From: Hoplostethus atlanticus
Taxonomy: Eukaryota; Chordata; Actinopteri; Trachichthyiformes; Trachichthyidae
Assembly (NCBI GenBank): GCA_034670405.1
Contig: JAXDDX010000227.1
Coordinates: forward strand, 186,001 to 250,000
DNA: 64,000 bases
Direction: 5' to 3'
The notes beneath the pieces were generated by a model that was not told the origin of the DNA, searched no databases, and saw only the letters and a program-made list of their open reading frames with translations. Shown here piece by piece: positions 23,215-35,700 of this stretch. The position numbers and the translations under genes are program-made. Positions within the stretch are counted from its first letter, which is position 1. The number at the start of each line of letters is the position of its first letter.

Positions 23215-26200
23215 GATATTTGTGTGCATGTATACATTCTTGTCCCTGGAAGGAATTTGGTATGATTCATCCAATATAAATCTACTAAAGGTAGCCATAT
23301 ATTTCAGGTATTGTGTGTTTTGTTTTTTGCAGATAACCTGAACTATGCCTTACAAGCACCGATAACCCAGGCAAGCAGTCAACAGACACAGAGCAAAGCC
23401 CATATGTGTATTTCTCCATTCCCTAGCCCCGGGAGGAAAATGGAAATGTGGCTGAAGCAGACATTCCACTGGTTGCAATGCCTCATTCACAAAGGCACTG
23501 TGGAAATGCACAAGTTATCGAAATCCAGCATCTATGTCTATCTCTCTGTTTACAGTTACCCTTCGCTGAGCGAGATATTGGTCCATTACTCTGCTGCTAT
23601 TGCTCCCTGTGTGTGAGAGAAATGTATCTGTTTATATTCTTAGATGTCTCCCGAGAATATAAGTTATGAAAGTTTATAATTGGATTAGATGGCTTAGATG
23701 TGGGGGCCTACACGTGGAGGTTCATTGCCGTCATCATTTACCCCTCAGGCTTTTGCTTGAGCGGAATATTTGCCGGCTCAGTATATTCTGACTGCTTGGA
23801 AAATAAAACACAAACACACGCTCTCTCTGCTCTCCTTACTCTCTCTATCTTTCTCTCACTCTAAAGCCATGCCAGAGTCACAGGGAGCCAGTAACCCACT
23901 TTATTTACACAAACAAAGTCCTACTCAGTTTCTTTGACAAAAGCAGCTAAATCTTTCATGTTTTGTCAGCACTTGATTCCTCCTGTCCCCCTGGCTATTT
24001 GCCTGCCTCTGGACAATAGAGGCAGGAGAATGGCAGCAGATTGTTGGAATGCACCTCAATGAAACCAATTATTACATGTTGACTGCGTTCACCATGGCAG
24101 ATTTGAAAGAACTGGGCTCATTCAATTTGGCACCACAGGATTCCCTTTAAAGAGAAGATATCCCTTTGACTGTTTGTATTTCTGAGCTTTCTTTTTTTTT
24201 TTTTTCCTCTTTCTCTCTTTCACCCCCACTGCCATAAATGGATCCTGCAAGAGTGGGCTGCTCCTCTTTCATGACTTTGGTTACTTTAATTAGTTAAATG
24301 AGGCTAAAGTGCTATCGGTAATAGTAGTATGTAATAGTAATAAACTGAGAATGCTATCATTTAATTTAGTGCCACTTGATGTGTAGATTCTGCTCACGTT
24401 AGATTGATAGATACTTTATTGATCCCCGGGGGAGAAATTCTGGAAAACTGGAAATTCTGCTTACGTTGTGTTACAGTGAAGTTTTTATGAGCAAAAACAA
24501 ATTATTGATATCCAAAAGGATGGTTTACTCTTCCAATTATATATATTTTTTTTTTTCTATTCTTATTTACCAAAGACAGACTGAGCACACTTGCGCTGCT
24601 GCTTTTATGGACAAAACAAAATCTTTGCAAATGATTATTTCCTTCAAATCACACACACAACTGCTGCTACCACTCCTTGAGTCATGTAATTTAAGGCTAT
24701 ATGATATTGTTTAAATGTTCTTATGTACTTGGGAAACAAATTCCCCCAAAAAACTCAACAGTTGAGCTTAAACGGGAAGTAAAGTATTTAGCATCCGATT
24801 CATTGCAGCACACATCACAATCAGCTCGAGGGCATCCTTTTCCCACAATGTTCCAGGCACTTGCTAATGCCATGCAGACCTGGAGTTGCCCAGTATACTT
24901 TATCCCACAAACCTTTGCTACAATGTGCCTTTCCCAGACAAATAAATCTAAATGAGTCAGCTTTGATCTTAGCACTTAAGGAAAGCCAACAATAGTGGTA
25001 GAGGAGAAAGGGGCAGAGAGCAACAGGCCTCTCTCCTCCACAACAATAGCCTCTGCAAACACCTACTTAATCAATATTTGGCTAGAAGACACTCTCTCAG
25101 TGCCCAAACCACTCTTTTCACATTCTAATGAAGAGCTATAAAAGAGAAAAACAACAACTACTTCCACAAAGAGACACAAGAATGAAATACTGCCATCCTG
25201 TATATCAATGGGGAAAGTGTCTCTGTGCTGTTTCATGCAGAATATCACCTACTCAAAACTGAGCGCAAAACTCTTTTATTTTGAAGATTCATATCAGCGC
25301 AGGTTTTGACTCAATATTCATATCATCCATTTTTGTCATTATTGCAAGTTTTCTACAAGTTGTAGTAACTAAGTTAACCTGCATCAACACAACAGCAAAT
25401 TGTTAACAAAAAGTGTTTTACAAAGAATTATTCAAGACAGCAATTTAAGAATGTATTCTGATCCCAACTCGGACCGTCTGTTTTGACCCAAAGTGAAAAG
25501 GGTTCGGCTGGAAAAGTGCGGAGAGGAGTTTTAGAGGTTAGAGAAGTCAACTGCCTGATCTGTATTGGAGATGCGTCTCGCCTGGAAGAGGGAGAGGGAA
25601 GTTCCTATAGATATTGAATGAATGTGTGCGCCCTAGGCGGAAAGGAAAGGGGCGGACTTTGTCTGAGATGAAAGTGGAAAGAAATAAAAGGTTTGGATTT
25701 AATCTAGTAGAAAAGGGTTTCCCCGCGCTCACTGGCTGGGCGTCATGCTCATTGCGCAAAGACTGTAACAATAGCCTATAGTGCGCAAAAATAACCACAG
25801 TGATCAATTTAATTACGCAAGGCCTAAAGTGAATTCACACATTTTAACAGGTTGTGGCTAAAATTATTACAATATTTCCAGCTGCTAAATGTATTAACAA
25901 CAATCCAACAATGGATGTACCAAACCATAGTGATGATAGGAAATTAAGCCAACCCTTTATTTCTACTTGATTTACCAAAACAGTTATAGATCTATTTCTA
26001 AAGGCTAATCTGTAAATCAAATAATAGGCGACATTATGATTCTAACTCAACAAGCCTTCCTATTGCGGTGACATTCCTCAGACCCCAACAGGTCGTAAAT
26101 CAACAGGTGTTTGCTTACAATCTACTGTGTTTACTAGGCTCTATTTTTTTTCTGAAACCCATACTCTACTCCTAAACAGTGGAAAAAGCTTTCAAATTGA

Positions 26201-26822
26201 CACTTTGTAAGTGAAAATTGGCTTTTTTTTCTCTAAGTGAGCAGTCTATAAAACAGGTCGGACTGAGCCTATTGGTGTCCCTGAATAATTCATCGCTCAT
26301 TGCGGGTTCATAATGTCTTCTCCCAGCCTTTTGTCAGCGCAGTTTTTTCTCCTTTTCTTTCCACATTTTGAAAAGCCCTGGCGTCTTTTTGTACACCACT
26401 GAGCCGCTCACTAGAGTATGGCTTTTGTGCGCGTCAAACCGAGGTGTGAGTCTCAATGGACTCTTGCTGCTTTGTCTCCTCAAGTTCATCCTCAAGTGGT
26501 CGATTGTGCGCAAAAAACAGTTTCTTAGGCTATATGTAAGGAAGCTAGACAAATGTTTGATTACCTTCATAATAACATTTGTCCTCTGAGTATTTGTTAA
26601 ATCTCACTGGCGTAAAAGCTACTCCCATGCATAAAAACCTGAAACTTTAATACAATTCTTTCAGAACTCAGCTTTTATAAACTGTGCAGACTGACCCAAA
26701 ACATAGTAGCCTGTTTATTTCCCAATGACGAATTTCACACCACTAATCGCAGTTATTATTATTATTATCATTATTATATTAATTATTGCCATTGACAATT
26801 AATAATAAATACAATAATATCA

Positions 26823-26857
<35 letters not shown>

Positions 26858-29334
26858 GGTTTTTTTTGAATTACAATTGTATCTGTTTTCCATAAAGATA
26901 CATTGCATAGCAAGCTCACTGTCTTTGCCTATGTGGTAACAATCTACATATCCACTTATTACACCTGAAATTGCTGGCAAATGACAGCCACTGCAAATAA
27001 ATAAATGTAGCATTACCTCTATTCATAATTAAATAGATCACAAATCAACCAATCAGGTCACTGAATTCTCCTCTATTTAATTTGCACCATTTTATAGAAC
27101 TACTGCACAGAGAGAGCTGTGTCCTCTTTAATAAAAATCATTATATAACGATCGAGCAACTTACATCTGTCTCCTAAAATGCCATCGATGCTGTGCTTTG
27201 CTCGTCGCTCATTCTCCTCCAGCTCCCTCTTCTCGACTTCATCATCATCCTCCTCATCCTCACCCGCTCCTCCGAATTTAGACCGCATGATGCGACTGAT
27301 TGCGCTCACTTTGAAACAGGAAAATAGGCACAAAAAGTTACAAAAAAGTAAATGAGACAAGCAATTAATTTGCAAATGCATAGGCCTATGCTCTTTTGCA
27401 AAATAATAAGTGTTATAAAACAACAGCAGGATAATAACAATAGAGCCCAGACCATTTGGAATTTACCAATTGGCCCACTAACTTCACTTACCGGATACTT
27501 TCATAAATAAGAGCTTTTCCGGCATAGCGGTTATTGTAAATAGCGTCAAGTCTTTATATTGGCCTAATCTTGGTATTACATGGCATATGAATGGACTGGT
27601 CAGTAAGATCAGATCTACCTGAGGGAACGTTGTTCCTGTCGCAGATCCCATCCTTCAGTAATTTGTCCCTGATTTCCCAGCTGAACATCCCCGGGTTTTC
27701 TCTCTTGTACTCTTCAATTTTCTTGTCCACGTCTGGAGATGTCGTTTGCTTTAAAGCCAGAAAGAAGAGTTTGTCAATTTCCAGATTTAAAGCATGCGAG
27801 ACAATTCTCTTGTTTTGCTGAGTTCATGACAGTTGTGCGTAATTTTTTTTTTTATAAAAGTCAATATGTAAAATACAAGTATTTAAAAGAAAACCTATAA
27901 ACTCGAACACCCCTCAAGTTATGTCATATCTCCGGGAGGCTGTCTCGCAAAGGTCCTATTGAACTCGGCCGACTTTTAATCAAACCTTTTTTTTATTAAC
28001 AACTGACTGATGATGAACACATATCTGGGATGTTTATTGCAGCTATACAAAGCAGGTTAAGCAGCAGCCTAGTTAGTTCGTATCCAGGGGTGTGGAGGGT
28101 AAACCGACTTAATTTCACTTTACCACCCTTTTAACCACCGTTTTAGACTGACATAAAACTCCATGGCCCATACGTATCCAACTGATGTGAGTTAGGCTAT
28201 GAAATACAGGACATTTTCAGAGGGCAGAAGCATATATGATCCTTATGGCTTATAATATAAAAATAGAATTGAATTTCGCTTATATTGGTGGTTGTTTTCC
28301 TGATAATGATCATCCACCTTTTTGTTTACCACTACATCACTGGCTGTATCTCTCACCTTTGGCTTGCTGCCTCCGATGGCCCCCGGCCTGATGGATCCTG
28401 TCTCCTGGTACCGGCAGAGGATTTTGGAGACGCAGCCGTGGGACACCCGGAGCTGACGGGAGATGACGCACGGCCGGATACCGTGGTGGGCCATCTCCAC
28501 GATTTTATGGCGAATGTGGTTGGGGAGAGGTCTGCCGTTTATGAAGACACCGCCGAGCTGGTTCACCCGTCCCTGTCCTAACGGAGTGGAGACTGGACAA
28601 GCAGGGGCAGTGCATGCCATTCAATAACCACAATAACGATAGAAAAAATGGAATCCTCATAACTAGTAGCCTGTGTTTTTGCGTCTCCTTTCACACTGTA
28701 GAAGATAAATATCATCTTTATTGTTGGTAGATACAAAGTCGACACAGGAGCTGTCAGCAATTGTAGGCCTACAACAAGCTTTGCTGGATGTCAGCTAAGT
28801 ATTAATATATCATCAAACATTGAAAATCAAAGTTGTGGCGTTAATGCACTGAAAAAAATGTCCATCTTAATATTTCATTAATCTTATATTCAGTCTTAAA
28901 ATCACATTTTTCAGAAAACAAGCGGAAAGATTCTGCCAATGGCGTGAGATAATTCCACTCGTTCCCAAAGCAGTTTCACTTCTTTCAGACTTTTTCTAGA
29001 AACAGGTGTCAATATCTCTATCTCAGTCCACCAGCATCAAGAAAATGACACTTGAAAATGATATTAGTTGATGTGAAATTATCCTATCACACCCCACTGG
29101 CAGATTGTTTTCATTTGTTTGAGGAAAATACGTTTTTAAGATTTAATACTAGATAAAAATGACTTGTTAAGATGGATATGTCAGCAGTGTCTTAACTTTA
29201 CTGTAAGCTCTGAACATTACACTGTCAGCAACCGGTGGGAACAATTTACCTTCCAGAGAGTAGCCTCCCCGTGGGTAGTTTTGGTGTGGAGTTGGCCGCA
29301 TCATTCTGGGTAAGCCCCCTGCAAGCGCTGTCAT
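10441..29334 (-). CDS. pax3: Paired-box/homeobox transcription factor Pax3
   Basis: Coding exons, 5' to 3': 29334-29250, 28592-28357, 27748-27619, 27308-27165, 17468-17269, 16669-16504, 15996-15773, 11909-11651 and 10502-10441. Together they make 1506 bp (501 residues plus stop), and every junction keeps frame. Exons 2 and 3 (236 and 130 bp) encode the paired domain (about residues 30-160, beginning [14 protein letters not shown]). Exon 4 holds an acidic linker and the octapeptide HSIDGILG (189-196). Exons 5-6 encode the paired-type homeodomain (about 220-279, recognition helix [12 protein letters not shown]). Exons 6-9 encode the Ser/Pro/Tyr-rich transactivation tail. [14 protein letters not shown], the [11 protein letters not shown] block and the tail separate Pax3 from Pax7. 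Pax3 binds DNA in the nucleus and specifies dorsal neural tube, neural crest, pigment and muscle precursors. The last junction uses a GC donor in this model; a GT donor five bases later would end the protein six codons on. The copy (3a or 3b) is not assigned. Confidence 0.95.
10974..11009. repeat. (AC)n microsatellite in pax3 intron 8
   Basis: AC dinucleotide run with one CGCG interruption. Confidence 0.85.
11958..11992. repeat. (ATAGA)n pentanucleotide repeat
   Basis: About seven ATAGA units, 50 bases upstream (in transcript sense) of pax3 exon 8. Confidence 0.85.
12654..12722. repeat. (TC)n microsatellite in pax3 intron 7
   Basis: More than 20 uninterrupted TC units, then an interrupted tail. 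Confidence 0.9.
12837..12888. repeat. (GT)n microsatellite
   Basis: About 25 GT units in pax3 intron 7. Confidence 0.9.
13362..13414. repeat. (TG)n microsatellite
   Basis: About 26 TG units in pax3 intron 7. Confidence 0.9.
13835..13861. repeat. (GT)n microsatellite
   Basis: About 13 GT units in pax3 intron 7. Confidence 0.85.
16058..16405 (+). mobile_element. Small transposon-like repeat, copy A (pax3 intron 6)
   Basis: Begins CACTGCAAAAA and ends TTTTTCAGTG, giving short inverted termini. A second, diverged copy in the same orientation lies at 28847-29189. Shared internal blocks include AAGATTCTGCCAAT, GTGAGATAATTCCAC, GCAGTTTCACTT and AGCATCAAGAAAAT. About 348 bp with no coding capacity, so a non-autonomous DNA element (MITE) is likely. 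The family is not assigned. Confidence 0.75.
16857..16921. repeat. (GT)n microsatellite in pax3 intron 5
   Basis: About 32 uninterrupted GT units, the longest dinucleotide tract in the window. It produces spurious His/Thr and Cys/Val reading frames. Confidence 0.95.
20192..20232. repeat. Possible dispersed-repeat terminus
   Basis: A short block reading about GATAGATTATTATCCCTC followed by GGGGAAATT. It resembles the block at 24402-24437 (GATAGATACTTTATTGATC... GAGAAATT). Such ends are widespread in fish genomes at the tails of retroelements. Family not assigned. Confidence 0.35.
22820..23035. promoter_or_regulatory. Candidate enhancer in pax3 intron 4
   Basis: Non-repetitive sequence with clustered homeobox-type ATTA cores (CATTAATTG, GAATTAATATTGG) beside Sox-like and E-box-like motifs. 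It sits among low-complexity DNA and stands out by normal base composition. Inference only; conservation was not tested. Confidence 0.3.
23140..23214. repeat. (CTAT)n microsatellite
   Basis: About 18 perfect CTAT/ATCT units in pax3 intron 4. Confidence 0.95.
23865..24190. promoter_or_regulatory. Candidate enhancer in pax3 intron 4
   Basis: About 325 bp of complex sequence. It holds Sox-type motifs (ACAATAG, GATTGTTGG), a TEAD-type GGAATG core and a homeobox-type CCAATTATTA within about 60 bases (24013-24080). Sox and Tead inputs are known for Pax3 neural-crest enhancers in general. That this block is such an enhancer is inference. Confidence 0.3.
24402..24437. repeat. Possible dispersed-repeat terminus
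   Basis: Reads TTGATAGATACTTTATTGAT followed by CCCCGGGGGAGAAATT, a motif common at the ends of fish retroelements. Related to the block at 20192-20232. Confidence 0.45.
26747..26857. repeat. (ATT)n / (AAT)n trinucleotide repeats
   Basis: Two AT-rich trinucleotide tracts, about 305 bp from exon 4 in pax3 intron 4. Confidence 0.85.
28847..29189 (+). mobile_element. Small transposon-like repeat, copy B (pax3 intron 1)
   Basis: Diverged second copy of the element at 16058-16405, same orientation, about 343 bp, with CACTG...CAGTG ends. It lies within the 657-bp first intron, about 60 bp from the exon 1 donor. Confidence 0.75.
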
Positions 29335-29599
29335 GACTCCTGACCCTCCGTCAGGCAACAACTCAGACGAAACTGCCTTTGTTTTTCGTTTTAAATCCCT
29401 TTTTTTTTGCAATATTATGCCTCGTCCGCAGGCGTATACGAGGCGGCCACCAGTTCCTCGAGTAACAGGTTGCCTCGACAAGAAAAAAAAAGAATCCCTC
29501 AGAAAACTTGTAGAGCCGTATCCAATCACGATGTCTAGCTTAAGATGTGAGTTTTAATATAAGTGCTCGGTGTACCCAAGTTAAAATGACTATAGCCCA

Positions 29600-29760
29600 C
29601 TCTCAAGGTTGTTGCTAACAGTCCTGGGAGGATTGGGATGATGGATGGAAGTCTAACATTTTATCTGTGGTCGCTGTCCCCTCTGACTCCGCGCTATGCC
29701 TGCTGATTGGTCAAAGACCCGGACGTCCAGGGGCTGGAGGCGCCCTTTGATTGGACAGCA
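29600..29760 (-). promoter_or_regulatory. pax3: Probable pax3 promoter
   Basis: On the - strand two CCAAT boxes (inverted as GATTGG at 29705-29710 and 29749-29754) lie upstream of a TATA-like GATAAAAT near 29657-29665. The pax3 start codon follows about 320 bases downstream. This fits a transcription start near 29630 and a 5' UTR of about 300 bases. The start site is inferred from these elements only. Confidence 0.5.
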
Positions 29761-32700
29761 GGAGTTCCCTTCTGTCTAGGTTGACCTCACGAGTTCAACT
29801 TGTTGTGTCACAAACTTGTGCTGGGCACTAAACTTTTCACAAAGTGCACAACTGAGCAGTCTTGAAATAAAACTAATTCAATAAATGCGTAGGCGAAGCT
29901 GCCTCCTCAGCCTATTGGTATTGTACACATTGATTCAATTCTGATCATTCATCCTGCCTCATTACAAATCCTAATAGGTACATGCTCTGAAACTATTAGT
30001 AGCCTTACATTAGAGGTGAGGAAGTAGTGCGGGCATATATTTATAGACAGTATCGATTAGATTACATGAAACCCCAATGATTCCCGTGGGGAAATGTAAT
30101 TATCGTAGCAGCAGAGGATTTCGATAAGACAAATAGAAAGTACAGAAGACAATCATACAAGGAACAATCTTACAAATTGAGAACAATAAAACAAAGACAT
30201 AAAAATAAAGATATAGCTTATTTGGTTGATATATCGTGTTGGTGCGTTAATTAGGATCGCAGTTCGGTAGGCGCAGCAGGGAATGACGTCTGCAGTGTAG
30301 TGGAAGTTGTCTGAGGCAGGAAAGCACAAATGTGTTCAGACATTATTTATAACTTGATGAGACTTCCTTGTGCACACATACACACACACACCACACACAC
30401 ACAAACACACACTACTGACCAGACTCCTCCTATATTGATATAAAGATATCAAGAAAATCCAGATTTCCTGATCCTGAAATCTTGAATCCTGATCCTGAAT
30501 TATTATTGCTGAGTTATCATGATAATAATCATTATTATTATTATTATCAATTGTTGTTGTTGTGATTATTGTTACTATTATTGTTGTTGTGATTATTGTT
30601 ACTATTATTGTTATTGTTGTTGTTGTGATTATTATTATTATTGCTGTTGTCATTTGTTGCTCTTGTTATAACAGCTACAGGCCTAAACCGCTTTTCAAGA
30701 AAAAAAATCTAGCACTAATTATTTAATTATTTTGCCATTCTTGTGTAAATTTGTACATAAGGTACAAAGGTAGGCTAAAGAAAGATAGCAAGATAAACTT
30801 TCTCTTGCAGTTCGTGACATGACTGGAAACATTATGGAGTAGAGAGAGTTCATACTGAGCCAAAGGCCACAATAAGGACTTATTATTGTGCCTTGGTTCC
30901 CAGGTGCTCGCTAACCGGATTAAAGTCGGTGCAGGGCGCAGAGAGGCAGCACCACAGAGAGGATGGTGATCATTAACTTTAGTTTTAATGGACATTGCTT
31001 GGACGACTCAAGTTATCCTGCCTGTCGATGGATGTGCGGAGTACCTTTGCATGATTATGAAACTGTACTGGCTCTGTTCTGGATGGAGAGGGTGCAACAG
31101 GTAAGAGGAAACACAAATATTTTACTAGGATATGACACAGGCATATACTAACCATATCTTAGATTAATTGATTTTTGATGTGAAATTAATTATAATTATA
31201 ATTATTATTATCATTATTATTGTTGTTGTTGTTGTTTTTGTCGTTATTATGCATATGCTGTAAGGCGCTTTGGATAAAAAAAATGTTCACCGTAGGGTAT
31301 AGCCTAATAGTTTAGTTATTTTTGCAGGTTGATTTCTATTAGATCTTTTATCATACTATTATTAGCCTATGATTTTAATAGGGCAGTAAGCTTGTAGTAA
31401 TAGTGATAGAATAGTGGTTCTGGTTTAGTATTAGCTTTTAGGCATTGTAATTATTAATGCTCACTATCATGCCTTGGCTATTATTTTAACATTTAACAAC
31501 ACAAACCTGTAATGATTTTAGATTTTAGAGGTCGTCCACTAGGTAGGCATACTATTTGGAAAATTACACTCTATGTCACTGCCTTGTCAACTTAAATATT
31601 AAGACAAACTCACGAGACAAACAAAATCGCCCATCACAGACGGAAATAAGAAAAACCACAAAGAAGCTTTTTGGGAAGGTTTTCTCTCCACCGGAACGCA
31701 CAGACAATGGAGGGCAGGAGGGAAATATGGTGTGGATGCGGGAGATCCTCAGCGTGGAAAGGAGGAATGTTTTTCACCAGTCCCACCACACCCCACGCAG
31801 CACCGCCACAGTCATCTAATAGTAGCACTAATTTAACAATAGGCGATACCAGGACCCGTGGTTCAGCCACATGCTAGTCTAACACATCCGTGCAAATGGA
31901 CGATTATTGACACACAGAACCACATAAGGGAACACTTGACTTTTCTGGAGCCTTGAAGAGTTGTGATAATTAACCGTGTTTAATGGACCGATGCAGCTTT
32001 TTCCAGAAATAAGTATATTTTGGCTTTTGATTCCACAGGGGCCTCTATCTTCAAACTCTAGTCTGTGAACGGAATAACCATGGACTCAACATAACATGAA
32101 CCGATCAAAGCTCTGTTTGTGGCAGCTCTGTCAATTAATTGGTGATCACTGATCAAGTTTTTCGATAACATTTTTACTCTCAGTGCTTGCTAAATAATTA
32201 CTGTAGAAATATAACAATGATCTTAAAACGACTATAATCACAACCTCATGTACCAAGGCCAACTGGAACTTGAGTTGTTATTGCCCAGTGAGAGGGTATG
32301 ATGTGAAAATATGATGAACTGAAGCCTGAGCTGTCTATGATGCTGCTAGTCATTTGGCAATTGATTGTCACATTGATTGTTTGTGTACTCATACAAGTTA
32401 AAAAAAAAAAAAAACACAAGACTATGTCATCTTCCTGCTCTATGCTCTATACATTATCAAAGATCTTGCTGAATTTTTGAAAACCAGTATTAATATTTTA
32501 TACTCATTTTCATTTCATTCAAAATGCATTTTCTGTCCAGTTTTTATATACCTTTAATTGCAGTAACCCACAGCATGTGGCCTGATGATTTTCTTCCTCC
32601 TAGGACTGAGGTGAGATCTTTTCCTGGTAGAAAAAATAGACCCAGTGGACATACAGAACTTGTGGAAACTCTATATGTCCATAAAAAGGGGAATGGGAGA

Positions 32701-35700
32701 GAAACAAAGTTATCATACTGAGTTTGACTATCATGAAAAGGATATTGGATCTACCATGTCAAATCAATTAGAGGGGGAAAGCCAAGTCAGAAATGTGCTC
32801 TGGTAGTGCACAAAATGCATTGAAAATAAAGACCAAAATGGATTAGAAAAGAAATACTGTGTTGCATGTACATGCATACACCCAAAACATACATCCAAAA
32901 CAACCCAAGAGTTTTTGAGGTTGTATTTCTGAACTCTTACACATTAAAACAACCACCACTACCCCTCACCACCCAAAAGAAAAAGGTTAGTCTAATAATT
33001 TAATAGCCCAGGCAATTTTGATCTAGACTGTGGCATTGGTGATAAGTAGGTCCTACACTAGGTTAGACCCAGACCTAAACAAATGTCCATAAAATATAGG
33101 CTATAAAGACCTACTGGAGCTCTATGGAGACTAGGCCCAGATTGTGACTACCAAACTTATATATTCTTTCATAATCACAAGTTCAATAATTTGAATGGCT
33201 TTATCTACTGTTTTAAGCTGTAAAACAACATTTGTCCTGAGTGCAAAGTCAGTTTATTAGTCTTCAGAGAGTCATCCCACTACTACAAGGGAATTTAAAA
33301 CAATGTGCCATAACATCAGTTGCTGTAAGTGTCATATACAGCGGTCTCCCATATATAGGTCTAAGTCTGTTTGAGGATGTGACACAGTGTATGATTGCCA
33401 AATCTTTCTTTACAACATATTGTAAACAGAGATTTGGCAGTAGCATTTCTCAAGCACATGTTAAGCAGACACAGTTCCTGAATAAAGTTGAGGCCAATGT
33501 GCAGCCTTAAACCCGTTTAACGAGCCATCCGTTGAAATAAAGGCTTCACATTCCACTTGTACTTGTTTTCCCAATGTACCAACCCCACGTCACAGAATAC
33601 CTGTCTTTATGTTTGTTGCTTCTGTATGTGTTGAATCCAAATGTAACACTGTTTACCCTCATTGCATTAGGTTAACAAGTGCAGTGTTAGCAAGTGCACT
33701 TAAAAAACCCTTCCAAAATAGTTGGACTGTATCTGAGCTAATATTGTTGTTAATGTGGTTATTGCTTAGGTGTGATTTTTTTTGTCTCCATTAACCTGCA
33801 GTAGTTCAGGGACAACAATTCAACAATTCAAAAGAGATTTGTATCACAAAGGCTACAGAGTGCAGATTCTTTGAGAAAGGAGAAATACTTAGGTAAGCAT
33901 CTCAGGAACATTATATCTTCAGAATAAGGAAATCCACTCTCTAATTAGTAGCCTTGGGATGTTACTGCTTACAAGGTACTTCCAAAAGATGTACTGATTT
34001 CTGATGTGTTTGATGTTAGCAATTACATATGACCCACAACACTTAGGTGGGAACTCAAACTGAGTGTAGTTATCATTACAAAGACCCACAAGGTGCACCC
34101 AGGTGAGCAAGAGAAAAGAGAAAGAGAAGCAGGGCATTTGTTAACCATACAGCCTCGGGGCATGCAGGGTTATTTCAATAGGTCACCAAATGAGGATTGA
34201 AAACAGTGAACTAATAGTTTATAGCCTCCACGATGAACCTGTAGTGTTAACCCACAGTAAGACTCTTATCACTCCTACAATACACTACTTCATGAGAGAG
34301 AAGGCATTTGTTGTGCTTCAATCTCAGTTAACATGTTTTCACAGTTCTTGAAGTGGGCGTCCTACCTCACCACAGGAAGTGGATGCATTCTGATTGTTTG
34401 TTGGGAGTGCGGTTGCCACCAAGATGAAGAATATTGTGTAAGGGATAATGTTGAAATATCTGCATTGATCTCCTGGCCAAATATCATAACAATGTTTTAT
34501 TGCTTTAAATCACAAAATACACATGACGCAATGTGTCTCCATCCATTAAAATGTTTGTAATTTAAAATCTATTTCTAAATGTCACCATTCTCAACTTGTT
34601 GATGTAGGCACACACGTATAGTTGCTGTTGGGTGACAACCTTGCATGTCAACTTTTCAGAAACTAAGAAAAACTGCCTTTGATGACAATGCATTTTTATC
34701 CAATGGGTTTTGAAAGGATTTCATAAGCCCAAAAGGAATTTCTAAACCCATAGAGGGCCATGCAATCCTTTAATTGAAGTGAAAACATGAAAATCCCATT
34801 ATGAGGTTTTCGCATAACAACAGTGATATGTTTTGTTTCCAACATCCCTTGAGGGGTCAATAATGTTCATATGACTTTAAATATCTGACATAATTTAATA
34901 TAAGCATCTTTGAACATTTGTTGACTTTTGTTGGTGAACAGAACCAGCTGACATATGAGATGAAAACAACATTTCAGCCGAAATATTTAAATATCTTGGC
35001 AAGTTGCATCTTTCTTTCAAACAAAAGTTTTGATTTAGACCAACTGTCTGAATAAATGAGTTTGAAGGGCATCTAGTCATTGCCCCAGGGCTTTCAAATT
35101 ATTTCAGAATGTATTTCCTGCATAAGTTGTTTGGATTTTGTACCAAACTGAGTCTATTGTAACTGAGTATATTGTACCAAAAGTTGTGTTGAAATATATA
35201 TAATATATAATATATTGAAATATTGGAAAATATAATCCACGCACAATATAAGGCATATAATAAAAAAGCGAGAATGAATTCCTTTCTCATGTTGATTGTA
35301 CTATTGAGCAACCCCATACCACAGAGAGATCGATACTTATATACTTAGTTACAGTCCACTGTACATAATGCATGCATACAGTCAGCCACAAGAGGGCATG
35401 TAAGCTGTTTTTCAGTTTTTCTTAGTGCCATTCCTCGAAGGATTGAAGGAATGATGATAATATTAGTGCCTGGGGAGATTTTGGTTTTAGGGGATTCAAC
35501 AGAAATCCATTATTAGACTGTATGACATGTAGCTTCTGTGTAGACTGGGTGTTAATCCTCAGCAGTCAATTAAACATTTAGGCTTATTGACTTGGGCAAC
35601 ATCTCACACTACTCGACCCTGTATGGGTACCGTCACTGAAAAACCATCGCACGCAGATGACACTGTAACAGTATTATTTGAATGCAGGTCTCCCAACTAG

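Larger units (their letters stand above)
17469..27164 (-). other. pax3: pax3 intron 4 (~9.7 kb)
   Basis: The largest intron of the gene, between the octapeptide exon and the homeobox exon. It contains no coding exon that I can support. It has G-rich and CT-rich low-complexity patches (18470-18500, 19200-19390), a (CTAT)n tract, (AAT)n tracts and fragments resembling dispersed repeats near 20192 and 24402. In vertebrates the corresponding intron is known to carry conserved neural-crest enhancers, so enhancers are expected but not demonstrated here. Confidence 0.6.
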
